Assembly (NCBI GenBank): GCA_015680685.1
Contig: MNCI01007621.1
Coordinates: 170,887 to 234,886 of the forward strand
From: Gnetum montanum
Lineage: Eukaryota > Streptophyta > Gnetopsida > Gnetales > Gnetaceae
DNA: 64,000 nucleotides
Direction: 5' to 3'
The stretch's first letter is position 1; every line of letters begins with the position of its first letter. Positions 1-12,335 of this stretch are shown in pieces. Below the pieces are notes generated by a model. The model saw nothing but the letters and a program-made list of their open reading frames with translations, had not been told where the DNA came from and did not search any database. The position numbers and the translations under genes are program-made.

Positions 1-1292
1 CCTGGGCAACAATGTAGCAGTGTATAGTAATGGGCCATGGCAGCATCCAAGGGTTCATAAGCACCTTGTTTCCAGCCTTGGATCTGCTTACACAAATTAG
101 ACACTCTGGAGTACGTTTGATATTTGTTGTTGAATAGTTCAAGCATCGTACTCCACCTCCTAATGGTTTTCGATTCTAAGGACCAATACCAGCTCTCTAC
201 TTCTTTGGTGAGTGTCCTTGGGATCAACTTAAGCTTTTTCCACTCATTATCGATATTTTGCAAGGCACAAGCATTGTGGAATGCCTGTAAATGATGTTGA
301 GGATCAGCGTTGTATCCCCCTTCAAAACGTGGGATATTATTTATGTCCAAATGCTTGATCCTACTATCTTTGAGATGCCTTGTGGGGATCCTAACTGCCT
401 CTGTGATGTCTAGCATGCTTCAGGTTGCGAGTAGGGGTTCGTCATGATCATCCCTGTCATGACGTCTGTGATGTCTTCATGGTGGTTCCCTACTCTCCCT
501 ACATCATTGCCTTTGTCCTAACTCCTGACCTTCCTGTCGAGGTCTTTCATCTTCCTTACTTTTACCCTCTCCATTGTGCTCACGATGGTTGCTCCCAGAT
601 GTGGAAGGAGAGTATCAATGGTGAGATGAAGGAGAAGAGGAAGGGGATCCATCACCATGGCGATGTTTCTTACCTTCTCTTCGGCTGCTTCGGCCCCAAT
701 CATTATAATGATCAAAGTGTCTATCCTTAGTGTGAGTGGTTGTTCCTATCATGAACAATTGGTGCTCACAGGGATCAGAGCCCGTAGCATGTACAGCTGA
801 TCGAAGGCTCTGATGCCTAACCTCTTCACCATTGTGAGGAGGAGGAACATCATTTTCTAAGAAACCCGTTGTGAGGGGTTCCTCGTCTCCTATTTCACTA
901 AGGACATGGGGGACCTTGCCCTTCAACAATGAGTGTTGGCTCTCCTGCCTTAAGTCTCGAATACGTTGGGCGTCTGTGGGATGATAATCCCTTGTGTCAA
1001 AATCATCCGCAACGTACTCAGCGAATAGCTCTTACATGCCAATCTGTGCCAAGGCACGGAAGAGCATGTTAGGGACTGATCGATCTGGGGGTAACACGAT
1101 GTTACCTTGCAGATCTCTCCACCGCAGTTGTTCGTCTTGATGGAGAACAAAAGTAAAATCAGGAATATACTCATCAGGATAAGTATATGTCATCTTATAT
1201 TGTTGAAAACTTGGCTGGTTTAGGTTATGTATATGATGCTGACTGTCTTCTGTGTTATTCCTAGGTGAGTTAACCTTATGAGAAGAAGCCAT
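1..1292 (-). pseudogene. gag of element A (partial, broken)
   Basis: Gag structural protein of a Ty3/gypsy element. The start is the ATG at 1292, reading MASSHKVNSPRNN, followed by a block (HPDE-like: YPDEYIPDFTFVLHQDEQ) shared with the Gag start of the elements at 21022 and 57781. Farther in, at 1-420, lies the Retrotrans_gag core with HLDINNIPRFEGGYNADP and a W-x-W-S-L segment. Between them is an Arg/Ser/His-rich low-complexity stretch. Several stops and frame changes interrupt it, so it cannot make full Gag. The zinc knuckle would lie outside the window. Identification rests on the in-window alignment with the other gag copies and on family knowledge. Confidence 0.75.
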
Positions 1293-1415
1293 TTTATTGG
1301 TGTGTTATTCACCATTATATATGTTCTTGTTTAACTAATTAACCCAAAGGTTCGTTAAGGCTCACAACGATGTGAAAGATTTCCTAATGTTCTAATTGGC
1401 GTAAAAACACTTAGT

Positions 1416-1432
1416 CCCCGACAACGGCGCCA
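1416..1432 (-). other. Primer binding site, tRNA-Asp type
   Basis: On the minus strand this reads TGGCGCCGTTGTCGGGG, one base after the LTR end. Plant tRNA-Asp ends in CCCCGGCAACGGCGCCA, so 16 of 17 positions pair. The single change is a C-to-T on the element's sense strand. Confidence 0.9.
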
Positions 1433-1433
1433 A

Positions 1434-2475
1434 TGATGAGTGGCGAGGTACCCCTACACTCAACCATACGAAACAAGCGTAGCATGCGCAATCCAGTTGA
1501 ACTCTGCAGACTAAATGCCTAATGTCGCAAGGAACACTTGGGGTTAATTGTTCGTTGTCTTCCCAGACTTACTTGTTGTTGTCACGGTGTATGGTTAAGT
1601 AAGTCCGAGGTACATGATTTTTTTGGTCTTTTCAGGTTTATCTCCTATGCTAAGGGATGAAGGGTTGAGAAAACTAACTAACTCTAACTAATGTCCTAAG
1701 TCTAAATTAACTAGCGTCAGCATTCGTTCCCACTTACCGTACACACCTTGAACTGTGCAACTGTGGCTACCAAACGCTAATCGTTACTGGGATTACCACA
1801 CGTAACACACGTGCTCGAAGCGATCGTACTGAGGCACCTAGCTAGCCTAAGTGTGACGAGCAACCGATCCCTTGACTAGCCGTACACATCCGTAGATGCT
1901 CGTAATCAAGTTGTACTCGTCCCACGTTCTAGGAGATAAGGGTGAGAGAATCTAATCGCGATGAGTAGCCGATTCCTTGGTTAGCCGTACACATTCATCA
2001 ATGCTCGTAACCAAGTCGTACTCATGCCACGCTTACTAGGAAAGCAATAAATAACATTAAATAAACCTATCCATGCACTGCAAGGTTTATCCACAAAGCT
2101 CATCTTTATTGCCGTATACAACTTGCGTTCAGGTACAAAGTTGCTCGAATAAAGAACCGTTCACTTGGGGGATTCCTACTACGGGCATGGAAAATATTCT
2201 ATCTCTGGGGTGATCAATCTGCCAAAGCTTCGCTACTTTAGCCTATATGGGAAATGAGGGAAGTGCCTCCTCTTATTTATAGATTTGGTGGCGGACCACG
2301 ATATCGCGTATGCGATATCGCAGGTGAAGACGCGATATCGCGTTGTGCATATCGCGTCTCATCAAATGCTATTTGTTAGGAAAAATCTTTAGAAAGATGC
2401 TTCAANCTGATATTGCAGGGGACGACGCGATATCGCGTACGCGATATCGCAGCTTGTGCATATCGCATCTCATCA
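1434..2475 (-). repeat. 5' LTR of element A, with duplicated U3 end
   Basis: LTR of about 1.04 kb bounded by TGATGAG and CTCATCA. On the minus strand a TATA box (TATAAATA) sits about 200 bp from the U3 end, preceded by several GCGATATCGC palindromes. The U3 terminus occurs twice, ending at 2364 and again at 2475, 111 bp apart, each copy with the palindromes and the TCTCATCA end. The second end abuts the copia LTR, so 2475 is the true border. One undetermined base lies at 2406. Confidence 0.8.
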
Positions 2476-2766
2476 CTTAGTATAAGTACATCTTCACCAA
2501 ATTAAAGGGTGTATGAGGCATAATTCAAGTTGCAATCTCTTCCTCTTGTGAAAGCTTGATCTATGCTTGTTGTAAGTCTTAAACAAAAGAAGACTTGGAT
2601 TTCTAAGGCTTGCTAGGAGTTGGAGCTATTTTTGGGATTTTTGTATGCTTTCCCCAAGATAATTTCTTGTATTTTTGACACATTTCTTTTGATTCCGTAA
2701 TTGAATTTCTATTTCTACCACTTATTGTTGCTTTATTATCTTACTTAATTGAGGTATAAATTAACA
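2476..2766 (+). repeat. copia 5' LTR, 3' half only
   Basis: This matches 16142-16433 of the copia 3' LTR, ending in the same TTAACA. The first ~280 bp were displaced to the left by insertion of gypsy element A. Confidence 0.88.
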
Positions 2767-2769
2767 AAT

Positions 2770-2781
2770 TGGTATTAGAAC
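2770..2781 (+). other. Primer binding site, tRNA-iMet type
   Basis: TGGTATTAGAAC lies three bases after the LTR end. The standard copia site is TGGTATCAGAGC; two transitions separate them. Confidence 0.8.
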
Positions 2782-2828
2782 AATGTTGCTTGAATTATCA
2801 AGGCTATTATCTCATTAAGTGCATTAAG

Positions 2829-3975
2829 ATGGTGAGTGGTGCTAAGTACAGTGAAGAAATAGAAAAGTTTAATAACAAAAACTACAATATTTGGAAGCAT
2901 AGGATGGAAGGTTTGCTAGTTGAAAAGAACCAAGATGTATGCATCACTAGAATTAAGCCAAAGAGCATGAAAGTTGAAAACTAAAATCAATTAGATGTTA
3001 TGACTTTGGGAACAATTTGTAAAAGTATTTTTAATCCTATACTTATAAGTTTACAAGATGAAAAGACTACAAAGGAATTATGGAATACTTTGGGTAAGAT
3101 AAATCAATCTAGTTCTTACTCAAATAAATTGCATCTTAGAAGGTAATTATTGTTATTAAAGATGTCTAAAAATAATACTACTGCATCTCATCTTACTGAT
3201 TTCAATACTATTATAAGACAATTACAATCAATTGGTAGTAAGATAGATGAAGAAGATCAATGTATTACCTTATTATAATTATTTTTTGATTCATGGAAAA
3301 ATATTGTTCAAAATGTTACTAGTACAAGTACCTATTTAAAATTTGATGAAGTTGTATGATAGCTACTAACTGAAGAACTTCAAAGAAAGAGCTCTAAGCC
3401 TACACCTACTCAAACATTGGTAATTAAAGGATCAGGAAAATAACAATCAAGTAAATCCTTCAATAAGAATAATTCTAAATTCAAAGAAAGTTTCTAATGA
3501 TGCTCCCAAGAGAACACCAAAGTATTGGAATTGTGGGAAGCATGGCCACTTGAAGAAGAATTATAGATTTTTGAAGAAAAAGAGAAAGATGTTAATGAAG
3601 AAATACTAGACATATATGTAATCACAATTGGAGGTAACTCTAATTGTAATTACTGGTATATTGATTTGGGTGCTTCATATAGCTTTACACCTAAAAGAGA
3701 ATAATTTTTCAAATACCATGAAGCTATGTCTACTCTTGTTTTTCTTGGGAATGATGAAACATATATTGTTGAAGGCTATGGTAAAGTAAATTTGTCTTGT
3801 AATGTAGAATAATTATAATTCTCAAGGTATATTATGTCCCTTAGCTTACCAAAAACTTATTATTTGCAGTTGATTTTGATGATTTTCGCCTAATTCTATT
3901 ATTTAAAAACAAAAGATGTAGAGATTTTCAAGGAAAATTCATCATAGCCACATGATATAGAAAAGGAAGTAGAAG
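2829..3975 (+). pseudogene. copia gag and protease start (broken)
   Basis: Starts MVSGAKYSEEIEKFNNKNY and continues with the copia Gag signature (NIWKHRMEGLL, then ELWNTLGKI and HLTDFNTIIRQLQSIG), capsid/RNA-binding functions in the family. A CCHC knuckle remnant near 3520-3565 reads YWNCGKHGHLKKNY: the first and last Cys of the usual C-x2-C-x4-H-x4-C have become Tyr, which is a G-to-A change. The protease start follows as WYIDLGASYSFTP, where DLGAS replaces the catalytic DSGAS-type motif. At least six in-frame stops and frame shifts are present. It is cut at 3980 by gypsy element B-C. Confidence 0.8.
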
Positions 3976-3980
3976 ACTAT
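3976..3980. repeat. Target site duplication ACTAT (left copy)
   Basis: ACTAT immediately precedes the LTR start of element B-C and is repeated exactly at 13238-13242 after its end, proving a single integration event into the copia element. Confidence 0.95.
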
Positions 3981-4873
3981 TGATGAGTCATGATTTTGTT
4001 AGCTTTGATATTGAATATATTCGATATTGAAGCCTAGATATCGAGTATCCAATATTGAGTCCCAAGAAGTGATGTTGAATATCTGATATTGTCTCTTCTA
4101 TGCAAGCCTATAAATACAACACATGGGTGCATGGTTGAGACATAGATTATTTTTCAAATTTTAGTTAGCTTTTTCATAGATTGTTAGTTTCTAGTTCTGT
4201 TAGTCCCAGTGCATGCTTGTAGTGTGATGTTTGTGATTGTATGGCATCCTTATTTGAGTGTGATGTACTTGAACACATTACTGACTAGAAATAAAGATCG
4301 CGATTACTTCCATCATTACAACATCCACTTAGATTATTTTTGCTTTCAATTGTTAATTGTTTAATTATTTACTGTTTTCCTTAGTTAATATTTTCATTTA
4401 TTGCTCTTTATCATTCTTGTCATTAAGCAGAATGAGTACGACTTAATCACAACCGCTTAAGTGTAACTGCTTGGTAACCTAGCAGTGTATTGTTTAGCAC
4501 ACCCAATGATGTATGCTTGGCAATCCCAGTGGTAGTCATATGAAGTTCAAGGCATGTATGGATGATTAGGGATGGATACTCATCGCACGTAGGCTAGTTT
4601 AGATGTTATTTTCCATTGTTTGTTAGCTCAATTAATTCATCTCTTTATCATCATTAGGAGCAAGATAGGGATAGACAACATCATCATATTCCTTACTTTG
4701 GACTAAATAATACGTGACAAAGCTACCACTAGTCCAAGTGGGAAGACAACGAACTACGATCAAGGCATAATGATTTAGATGCACAACTAGTCCCATCCAC
4801 AGAATTCAGTTGGATCGTGAGTGAATGCTTATGATTTGAATAGTTGGGCATAGGGGTACCTTGCCGCTCATCA
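3981..4873 (+). repeat. 5' LTR of element B-C
   Basis: 893 bp, TGATGAG to CTCATCA. The U3 contains several GATATC/GATATT-type motifs, then a TATA box (TATAAATA, 4109-4116). The remainder is collinear with LTRs at 12351, 20061, 46787 and 54449. Confidence 0.92.
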
Positions 4874-4874
4874 T

Positions 4875-4892
4875 TGGTCTCGTTGCCGGGGA
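4875..4892 (+). other. Primer binding site, tRNA-Asp type
   Basis: TGGTCTCGTTGCCGGGGA follows the LTR by one base. 16 of 18 positions agree with the tRNA-Asp site. Confidence 0.9.
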
Positions 4893-4997
4893 TGGTGCTA
4901 GTTATCTAGATTAGTTATATCATACATGATTGCTACAAATGCATTAACGATATATCTTTCAAAAATATTAAATCACACACATCATTAACTAAGAATA

Positions 4998-7495
4998 ATG
5001 CCTCTTTCACGAGGAAGTGATAATGCATTGTATAGTGAAAACATTCATTGGAGAACTAACGAGATATAAGGTGAAGAAGATTGGAATGACCAACCTTATG
5101 CAGGGGTTTCATATATTCATGGCCATCCCGATGATACTCATAGACTACATTCACCTAAGGCAGACAACCCTAGAGGAAATGAAGCAAGTCCTAGACCAAG
5201 GGAGCTATTAAGGCCTAAGGCCTCCTCAAAACCAAGAAATGATAAATCAAGGGACCTTAGGGAACACCATAGAAGCCATGACAACCCTTCTAGTTCCTCA
5301 TCTTTCTCTTCCCCTTCAATGTCTAGTTTTGACGAAGATGAACATAGGTATGGGGATAAAGCTCCATAAAAGGGTTAGAATAAAAATAGAAATCAAACCC
5401 ACGAAAAGAGTCAAAGATGTCAACATGAACATAGACAACATCGTCATGATTAAATGAATAGAGATAGAAATTTCCTTCACAACTTATCTGATAATGATGA
5501 ACCCTTGTTGGCCATTAGGAACCTGATGTAGATTATAGAGGCAATTAAGATATCTCATAAGCATCACAAAAAGAGTCATCTACCCAAGCTTGATATGAAT
5601 AATATTCCCAAATTTGCAGGAGGTTATGATTCATATCCACAACATCATTTACAAGACTTCCATGATGTTTTTATCTCATACAACATTGAAAGTGGATGAC
5701 AAAAGCTTAAGCTCTTTCCTAGGACACTAATTGATAAAGCTGAAGTGTGGTATAGGTCGTTAAAACCAAATTCAATCCAACGATGGTCCACAATGTTGAA
5801 ACTCTTCAACAAGAAATACCAAACCTATACAAAGGTGTCCAACGTGAGGAGACAGATCTAGGGATGGAAGCAAGAATAACATGAACCCTTAGACATGGCC
5901 TTAGATAGATATTATTTCCTATTGAATAGATGCCTAGGCCATGGTTTCTCTAAGGAAAGGTAACTTTTCCACATCATAGATGAACTTAATGAAACAAGAT
6001 AGACCCTTGGGATGTATGCTCCAAGTCAATTATATGAGCCACGAACCCATCAGATCTAAGAGTTGATCGACTGTGTGGCAAAAGAAGAAGGAGAGATATG
6101 CAAATGGAAGAATGCCGAGAAATATCAATTAGATCCAACTCTTCAACAAAAGGAGGTCCATATCTATGGTAAGGAGAAAGAAATTGCTCTCGATAAAGTG
6201 ATCTTGCAACAAATGTTACTGATATAGAAGTCTATTGATGAACTTGAAGCAAAGTTGAATAGGATTTCAGAATGGATATATGAAAACATTACAACTCTCA
6301 TTGAGATGGTCGAGGAGAAGATCATGCAAAGCAAACTAGACAATCACAATAAAAAAAGGATATAGAACTAAGAAACAGCGAGGAATACTTTTCAACAAAC
6401 AAGAAAAATGGCTAAAGAAAGTGAGGCTATAAACTTAACCATAGGTGAAGATAATGGATGTGACATCTGCATCTATGACCATCCTAAGGCCCATTGTTCG
6501 GTCTTGTTGCATCTACATGAGTATTAGGCAAGTGAATTAAATTTGAAGTTTGTACAGAAGCACATGCCCAGGAGATTTTCTTTTCCACACGGTAATTATA
6601 GACAACCCCACAACCAACCGTACTATCCTAGGAGGACTCATTACCAACCTCAACACTATCATAAATTGTAATGGCAATAACTACAGTTGTGGGGGAGGCC
6701 ACCACCAAATTAGCCCTATCCTTCCTATCAGCTGAAACCACATGGATATTATGTTCAACACTATGTTTCTCCAACTAGTTCTATGTTCTCTACTTCAAAT
6801 TACCACTATCACTCTTTAGAGTACCATCAACCCATGAAGGATCACTACCTCACACCTCTTACCATCCATCCTACCCTCGATATCCTCATACTCCACCTCA
6901 TCACATGTCACTGCCAATGACACCAAAAGGTTCAACACCATAATATCAACAAATGAATGCCACTTATGCTGCAAATGTGCTTAGAAATGCTGATACCAGT
7001 AGGTTACCATCGTAGACTCAGAAACATCCTTTCTTTAGGAAGGGTTGTAAGTAGAAGTAAAACACTCATGGACCTACCACATCATCCAAACTAGCATAAT
7101 GCCAATCTAGTGCAACACCTTCCTTTTCATAGTCACCGTCCTTTGATCTTACACAAGGGTCACCATTCATTGTTACTCCAATTCCAAACCCAAGCAATGA
7201 ATCTAACAGTGTGGGGAGACCAAGCAATCCATGCATACCATATCATGATCAAGGGTGCAATCATGGGCCAAACATTTGTAATGTTAACACACCTCATACC
7301 CTGATGCACCATACATTTAATAATCAAGTGTGTGACCAATAATTTTTCTACCTAGTTGTCGCAACACCAAAAGACACCCAATGGCTTGGGCATAAACAGT
7401 TACCAATGTTTTATACATGCATGGATCATATCTATCCACTTATTAATCCTTATCATGGCCAAATCTTTAGTTGTGGGGGAAACCTCCCATTCTAA
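4998..7495 (+). pseudogene. gag of element B-C (stops, but nearly frame-conserved)
   Basis: Reading from the ATG at 4998 (MPLSRGSDNALYSEN), one frame can be followed for about 2 kb with only stop codons in the way and hardly an indel. Features in order: a Ser/Arg/His-rich region, the Retrotrans_gag core (MNNIPKFAGGYDSYPQHHL, WYRSL, LFNKKYQTYTKVSN), a coiled segment, a short zinc knuckle CDICIYDHPKAHC (C-x2-C-x3-H-x4-C), then a Tyr/Pro/His-rich tail with PPPN and EYHQPM. Stops sit mostly at expected Gln or Trp positions (for example LMQII to LM-stop-II, ESGW to ESG-stop). Gag would form the particle that packages the element RNA. Confidence 0.82.
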
Positions 7496-8820
7496 TCTTT
7501 AGGATTCATAAGTGTTTTTCATCTTTTTGTTTTACAATTTTTTGTCATTTTCTACTTTCTTGATATAATTTCTCCTATTCCTTCCAACCTTTTCTATTTG
7601 TTGTTTTCATTTTCTTTGGCATGTAATCTAGCTTGTGATAAAATGATCATGTAGCCCATTGAGGTGAGGTTTTCTCTATGTTGCGAGTCATGAGGGACTG
7701 ATTATTTGGATAGTGAGACCACGTCATCCATCCACTCATTCCATTAATAAGAGGTTCTTACCCTAGTATAATGATATTATTTGTTATCATCCAACCTAAT
7801 AATAAATTCATAATCATTGTGCCTAGGCAGAAGAGTGTAGAACTAAGGGGGAATGTAAAGGGTGTGACATCAAGGGGATTTTTGGATTCTCTTTGGCCAC
7901 TTCTATATGTTTTATCATGTTGCTTCAGTTGTAATTATATCCTTGTAGATCCAAAGAAAAAACAAAGTAAGAGTCACATAAAAAGGCACTGAATAAATTT
8001 TTGAGGGTCCCACTAGAAATATATGCATCCATGCCTGAAGGTTGGCTGCTTCTCAGAACTCATAAAAAAACATGTGTGCTATAAATAAGATCCTCCCTTG
8101 GACAAAACACCAAGTGATGCTACTCTTTGCAACTATGATAGTGTTATGGTTGTTGGTCGCAACGATGGAATGATGTGATGTCACTGAAATGTGGTTTGGA
8201 TTTAGTTTGAATCTTGGATAGAAGGGCTAATGATTACTTAACCATTAATAACATACAAGGGTTCATTATGCCTCTAGTAAGACATCTCATGTCCCAATTC
8301 CTGCAATCCTTTCTACAGTCCATCTCATCTCATTGTCTGTATGGTCCTAATTTATGGTTTTGTGTAACATAGAGTTATTATCTCAAATTGGTGATTTTCA
8401 CATGTGTGTTTTGTTGCATAGGTATGCATTGCATTCAACCCATTTAATGCTATGGACATTTTTAAGTGTGGTTATACAAGGGCATCATAGGTTGGAGCCT
8501 GCTTTAAGGAGGGCCCACTTGTGTAACTTTTGTGACTTGTACTTGTTTGACACAACTACATCATTCTTAACCTTCCAAGCATATAATTGTTAAATTTTGT
8601 AGTTTTCCTTCTCATGTAATTGATTTGTTCCATAACATCAATTTAATGCCCTTTTTCTTGCATCTTCCAAAGCTTTTCATGTCGACAACTCCACCTTCTA
8701 ATAATGCCAGTGCCTAAAACTGATTTCCCACTTACCCCAAAACTATGGACCTACCCTCAAAACTTTCAACTAATTCCAAAGCTTCATTTCTCATGCTCAG
8801 TACCCTCATTTAATGCACAT
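7496..8820 (+). other. Noncoding block with three conserved boxes
   Basis: No convincing coding sequence. Three short boxes recur in the other gypsy elements in the same order: GGGTGTGACATCAAGGGG (7859-7876), ATGCCTGAAGGTTGG (8031-8045) and AAGGAGGGCCCACTTG (about 8506-8521). In the pol-bearing element E-F they lie downstream of integrase, so here they mark where pol is missing from its usual upstream position. Confidence 0.7.
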
Positions 8821-8910
8821 TCATGAACCTCGATATTGACTACCTAATATTGGGTTTGCCTCGACATCAGATACTTGATATCGGTCTCACAAAATCTATA
8901 TATATGAGCT
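8821..8910 (+). promoter_or_regulatory. Internal promoter-like segment upstream of ORF2
   Basis: GATATT/GATATC motifs (about 8831-8882, including CGATATTG and GATATCGG) followed by a TATA stretch (TATATATA, 8897-8904), about 580 bp before the ORF2 start. The layout copies that of the LTR U3 in this family. The matching place in element G-H (50930-51017) has clearer palindromes and a TATAAATA box. Promoter function is inferred. Confidence 0.5.
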
Positions 8911-9083
8911 CCGTGGTGCTCAAACTTCATTCTCCTCATTTGCAGCTAGAGGATTTTTTCAAATTTTCTTTCGTGACTCAGAGCTTTGCACAACTAACTT
9001 TTCCTTGCGATATTTTTCTCTCCATTACTCTGTTTTCTATGTTGTTCAGACCTATTTGAACCCAAAGTGTTTCAATTAGTCGT

Positions 9084-9108
9084 GGGGGGGGGGGGGGGGG
9101 GGGGGGGG
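9084..9108 (+). repeat. 25-nt poly-G run
   Basis: An uninterrupted run of 25 G in an otherwise normal sequence. In element G-H the matching place reads AGTCGTGGGGGAGGG (51192-51206), a polypurine-tract-like string. The run is either a slippage expansion of that tract or a sequencing/assembly artefact. Confidence 0.9.
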
Positions 9109-9477
9109 TGCTCACATGGGAAACTTGCACTAATTTTCTAAAATTTGCTATTGCCCGAAAGGTATTGTAAGGGTAAGAATGTTAAAAAACCATAAGTGTT
9201 ATAGTAAAAAATCAATCGTGGTAATGCTAGAAACCTTAACTTTTCCACCCAAGGGACCATAACCGTCATAATAAGCCACATATAAGGAAAAAAAAACCAA
9301 CTATGTAAGGTCATATGAAGAGATAGATACTTTTTGGGGAATTTTTATAAAATTTTTTCTAACTCTACAATCATATGAACTAAAGAACTTAATGAAACTA
9401 AGGCCAAGACTAAGGTATAAACCTATTAACAATATATAACAACAAATTAGTAATATTCAATCTTTGATTGATTGCTG

Positions 9478-12169
9478 ATGGCCCCAAAAAGAGGAACAAA
9501 AGGAGGACCTTTGCAGGGATGCCCAAACGCCCAAGGGTTGGTAGGGCCTAGTAAGGTGAGCATGTGGAGCATGAGGAGCATGAAGCCTAATCATTCAACA
9601 TCTATCAAGAGGCTCCTATTTCTGGGCAATCAATCCAAGGAGAAGCTATAGAACCACAAGCTCCTACATAGGGACAATGTCTCACGTTGTCTACGGAATG
9701 CCTAGAAGTAATTCAAGAGAAATCCATGTTGACCACGATCATCATGGACATGAAATTCAACCCATTCATGGTATTCACTCCTGAATTCGTTTGGACACAA
9801 CTCTAGGTGTCACCCTTGTGATTAATTCTTTTAGATAGTGATGAGTGGTATCTTGGAGAAACATATTAATTTTGGCACAATAAAGAGGAAGGTACCATTA
9901 TAAACATTTGTGGAGTCAGTGTCTCCTTCTTAGTCAAAGTAATTACAGAAGCTCTCAATTTGCCAAATGAGGGGGCTAAGTTAGTCCATCTATCTACAAG
10001 ATTTAACCCTGACACTGGAAAGCTATGGCTGAGGTGGGCATACGGCAAGGATGATAAAGCATATAATGAATTAACTCTAGAAGAGGGGACATACTTCAAG
10101 ATAGACACATATCATCTCTTTCCTACCAAAAGGCTTAATAAAATTTCAACCTATGCAAGGGGAAGTGTCATATTAATGGGCAAATATGTAGCCAACCTTC
10201 CCCAGTTATACTGCATAGAGATTCAGAGAAAGTTCAAGGAGAAAAAGGTAGGGAAGCCAACACTTCCATTCCCTTTCATAATCAAAAGGTTGTGCAAGTG
10301 CGTTGGAATTATGGGGTATACAAATAACATCCATAGAAAGGCTCAAAATACTTCCTTTGTAGAATTTGTTAAATTGGTAACACCAAGAAAAGATCTTGGT
10401 GAAGAACAAGAATCAGAAATGGAAGCAGAACTAGAAAAAGAAGCAGAACGAGAGCCTGAACAGTGTCATGAAACACAAGCTCCACCACCACCACCACAAA
10501 ACTATAGACCAATAATGAGCCACTTATAGAAAATTGCTAAAACACTCAGTTAGGGGAGCAGAGAGAAATTAAGCCTCTTCAAAGTCTTGGATGAGGTGCA
10601 ACCCACCATGTTGACCAATCTGACAAGAGGATAGTTGTCACTACAATTAGGAGGAGAATCTAGTGGTTCAGACAAATCTGTGGTAATGTCACATCCTTCC
10701 AAATGATGCTCAAAATGGGAGAAGGTGCCATAATAGTGGTAATGCAGCATCATGATGATGTAGGTGTAGCAGAAGTAATAAGGGATCATATCAAAGAATC
10801 ATTCAATGTGCCAGTTGTGCCCCTAGTAGATTTAACTGGGAATAGAGATGTAAAAATGCTCAGTCGAACTTCGATGACTCTTGCGGCACATGAGAATGTG
10901 TTAAATCAATTATTGCAGATAGGGTAAGTGGTTTTAGTGTAGCACAGTTAGACCTCATAGCCACCAAAGAAAAACTGGTCATGGTTGAGCATAGGGTCGA
11001 GCACGCAGAAGCAAAAGTCTAACAGTTGTAACAAGAGCTAGCTACCCTGAGAGCTGAAAGATGGAACCTTACCTGATTTATTGCACTTGACTAGCTAGAT
11101 TCATTTAGAATAGAGTAGCTAAATAAGTTGATTGAGAAAAACAAAGCTACGGAGTAGGAAAAGGAGAAGGTGGTCTGGAATACCTCCATTACAGAAGCAC
11201 AAACTTATGCCCATCAAAAGGCACTAATTGTTGTCCAAGAAGAGAATAAACAACTTGTTGCTGAAAATTCAAGGTTGATCACTATACGAAAACAAAAGAA
11301 AGTTCTAGAAGATAACATTCATCAGTTGAGGGAACAACTAATGAGGGTTAACCAAGATATTAGTAGATTGGCCAGAGAAAACAAAATCCTCTCAATGGAG
11401 AAGGTTCACACCATTTGATAGAAATTTGCAATTGAAATAAGCACATGGTAGAATGAGGCCAAAAAGCATGAAAAGTTGAAACAACACTTCTAGGACTAGG
11501 TAGGCATGTATAAGCAGATAAATGAAAAAGAAATCCAAATAGCCAAGTCCCATATTAGATCCATGTTAGCATAAGATCCTGATTGGTAGCCAATTCTAGA
11601 TAGTTATGCACTGGTCTATGAAAGTAAAGAATAAATATTTCTAGATTAAGGATTTGAAGGAATACATGGTGTTGGCTAACCTCAAATATGTCAACCTTAC
11701 CATGTTAATAGTAGGTTAGCCTAGAAGTGAGTTGGAGAAATAGATAGCAACCACTTATGCATTATACGAGAAAGAGTTTGCAGATAGAAACACTTTGCAG
11801 AAACTTCACGTTGCAAACTCAAAACTTAAGGTGGTTAAAAATTGCTACCATGGATAGAAGGATGTCACTTCAGACCTAGCCAGGATGCTTACAAATTATC
11901 ATGAGTTCAAAGAAAATGCCAGGGCATTCGAAGAGGAGCGATGGTAGTTTGCAACCTAGTACGTAAATGCCAACAAAATGTTTCCACAATTGCCATGCCC
12001 TTGGGACATATCAATGCTAGCACACATCAATTTAGCATCTTGGATGGTATAGGATCCATGGATAGAAGAAGAAAAGTTGTAGGCACTCCTTAACCATTTC
12101 AAATTTTAGAAGCCTGACAATAAAGGGAAGCGGCTGATGGAGGAGCCACCACCTTTAGGAACTACATGA
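9478..12169 (+). pseudogene. ORF2 of element B-C (Athila ORF/PF20167-like domain + coiled coil), broken
   Basis: A separate gene after gag. It starts MAPKRGTKGG at 9478 and ends PPPLGTT at 12169. An N-terminal domain near 9940-10380 (LVHLSTRFNPDTGK, AYGKDDKAYNELTLEEGTY, YHLFPTKRLNKISTYARG, LPFPFIIKRLCKCVGI) resembles the plant transposon-protein domain of Athila-type elements (PF20167-like), judged from memory of its FPsLIt-LC-rAGV pattern. A Glu-rich linker and PPPPPQNYRPIMSHL follow, then a long heptad-rich coiled coil (about 10970-11960) and a conserved MFPQLPCPW block near 11980. No membrane segment is seen, so an Env role is not supported. Multiple stops and shifts inactivate it. Its molecular role is unknown. 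Confidence 0.72.
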
Positions 12170-12335
12170 GCTTCCTTAATTTTGTGTCTTGTAATATCGT
12201 GTCCAAGTTTTTGTAAAGAAACCACTATGGCATGTAACATTCAATTATTTTTTTTGTTTGTTGGAATCATTCAATAATTAATATTATGTAAAGAACTCAT
12301 TCCTCATTTTGTTTAACTTGCGGATGAGTTTTCAT

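Larger units (their letters stand above)
1..2475 (-). mobile_element. Ty3/gypsy (Athila/Tat-like) element A, 5' part, truncated by window edge
   Basis: A minus-strand LTR retrotransposon seen from its 5' LTR (1434-2475) through the tRNA-Asp primer site (1416-1432) into a decayed gag gene that runs off the left edge. It was inserted into the 5' LTR of the copia element: the copia LTR sequence begins abruptly right after the gypsy LTR end, at CTTAG (2476-2480), and matches the intact copia 3' LTR from 16142 onward. The partner LTR and the other half of the copia LTR must lie to the left of the window. Confidence 0.85.

Noticed and set aside
7110-7304. Small open frames in the gag tails (for example 7110-7304, 6550-6735, 49227-49553)
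   Set aside because: They are alternative frames of the Pro/His/Tyr-rich Gag tail.
9960-10529. ORF2 as an envelope gene
   Set aside because: No signal peptide, membrane helix or glycosylation-rich ectodomain is visible; the sequence is soluble and coiled-coil rich.
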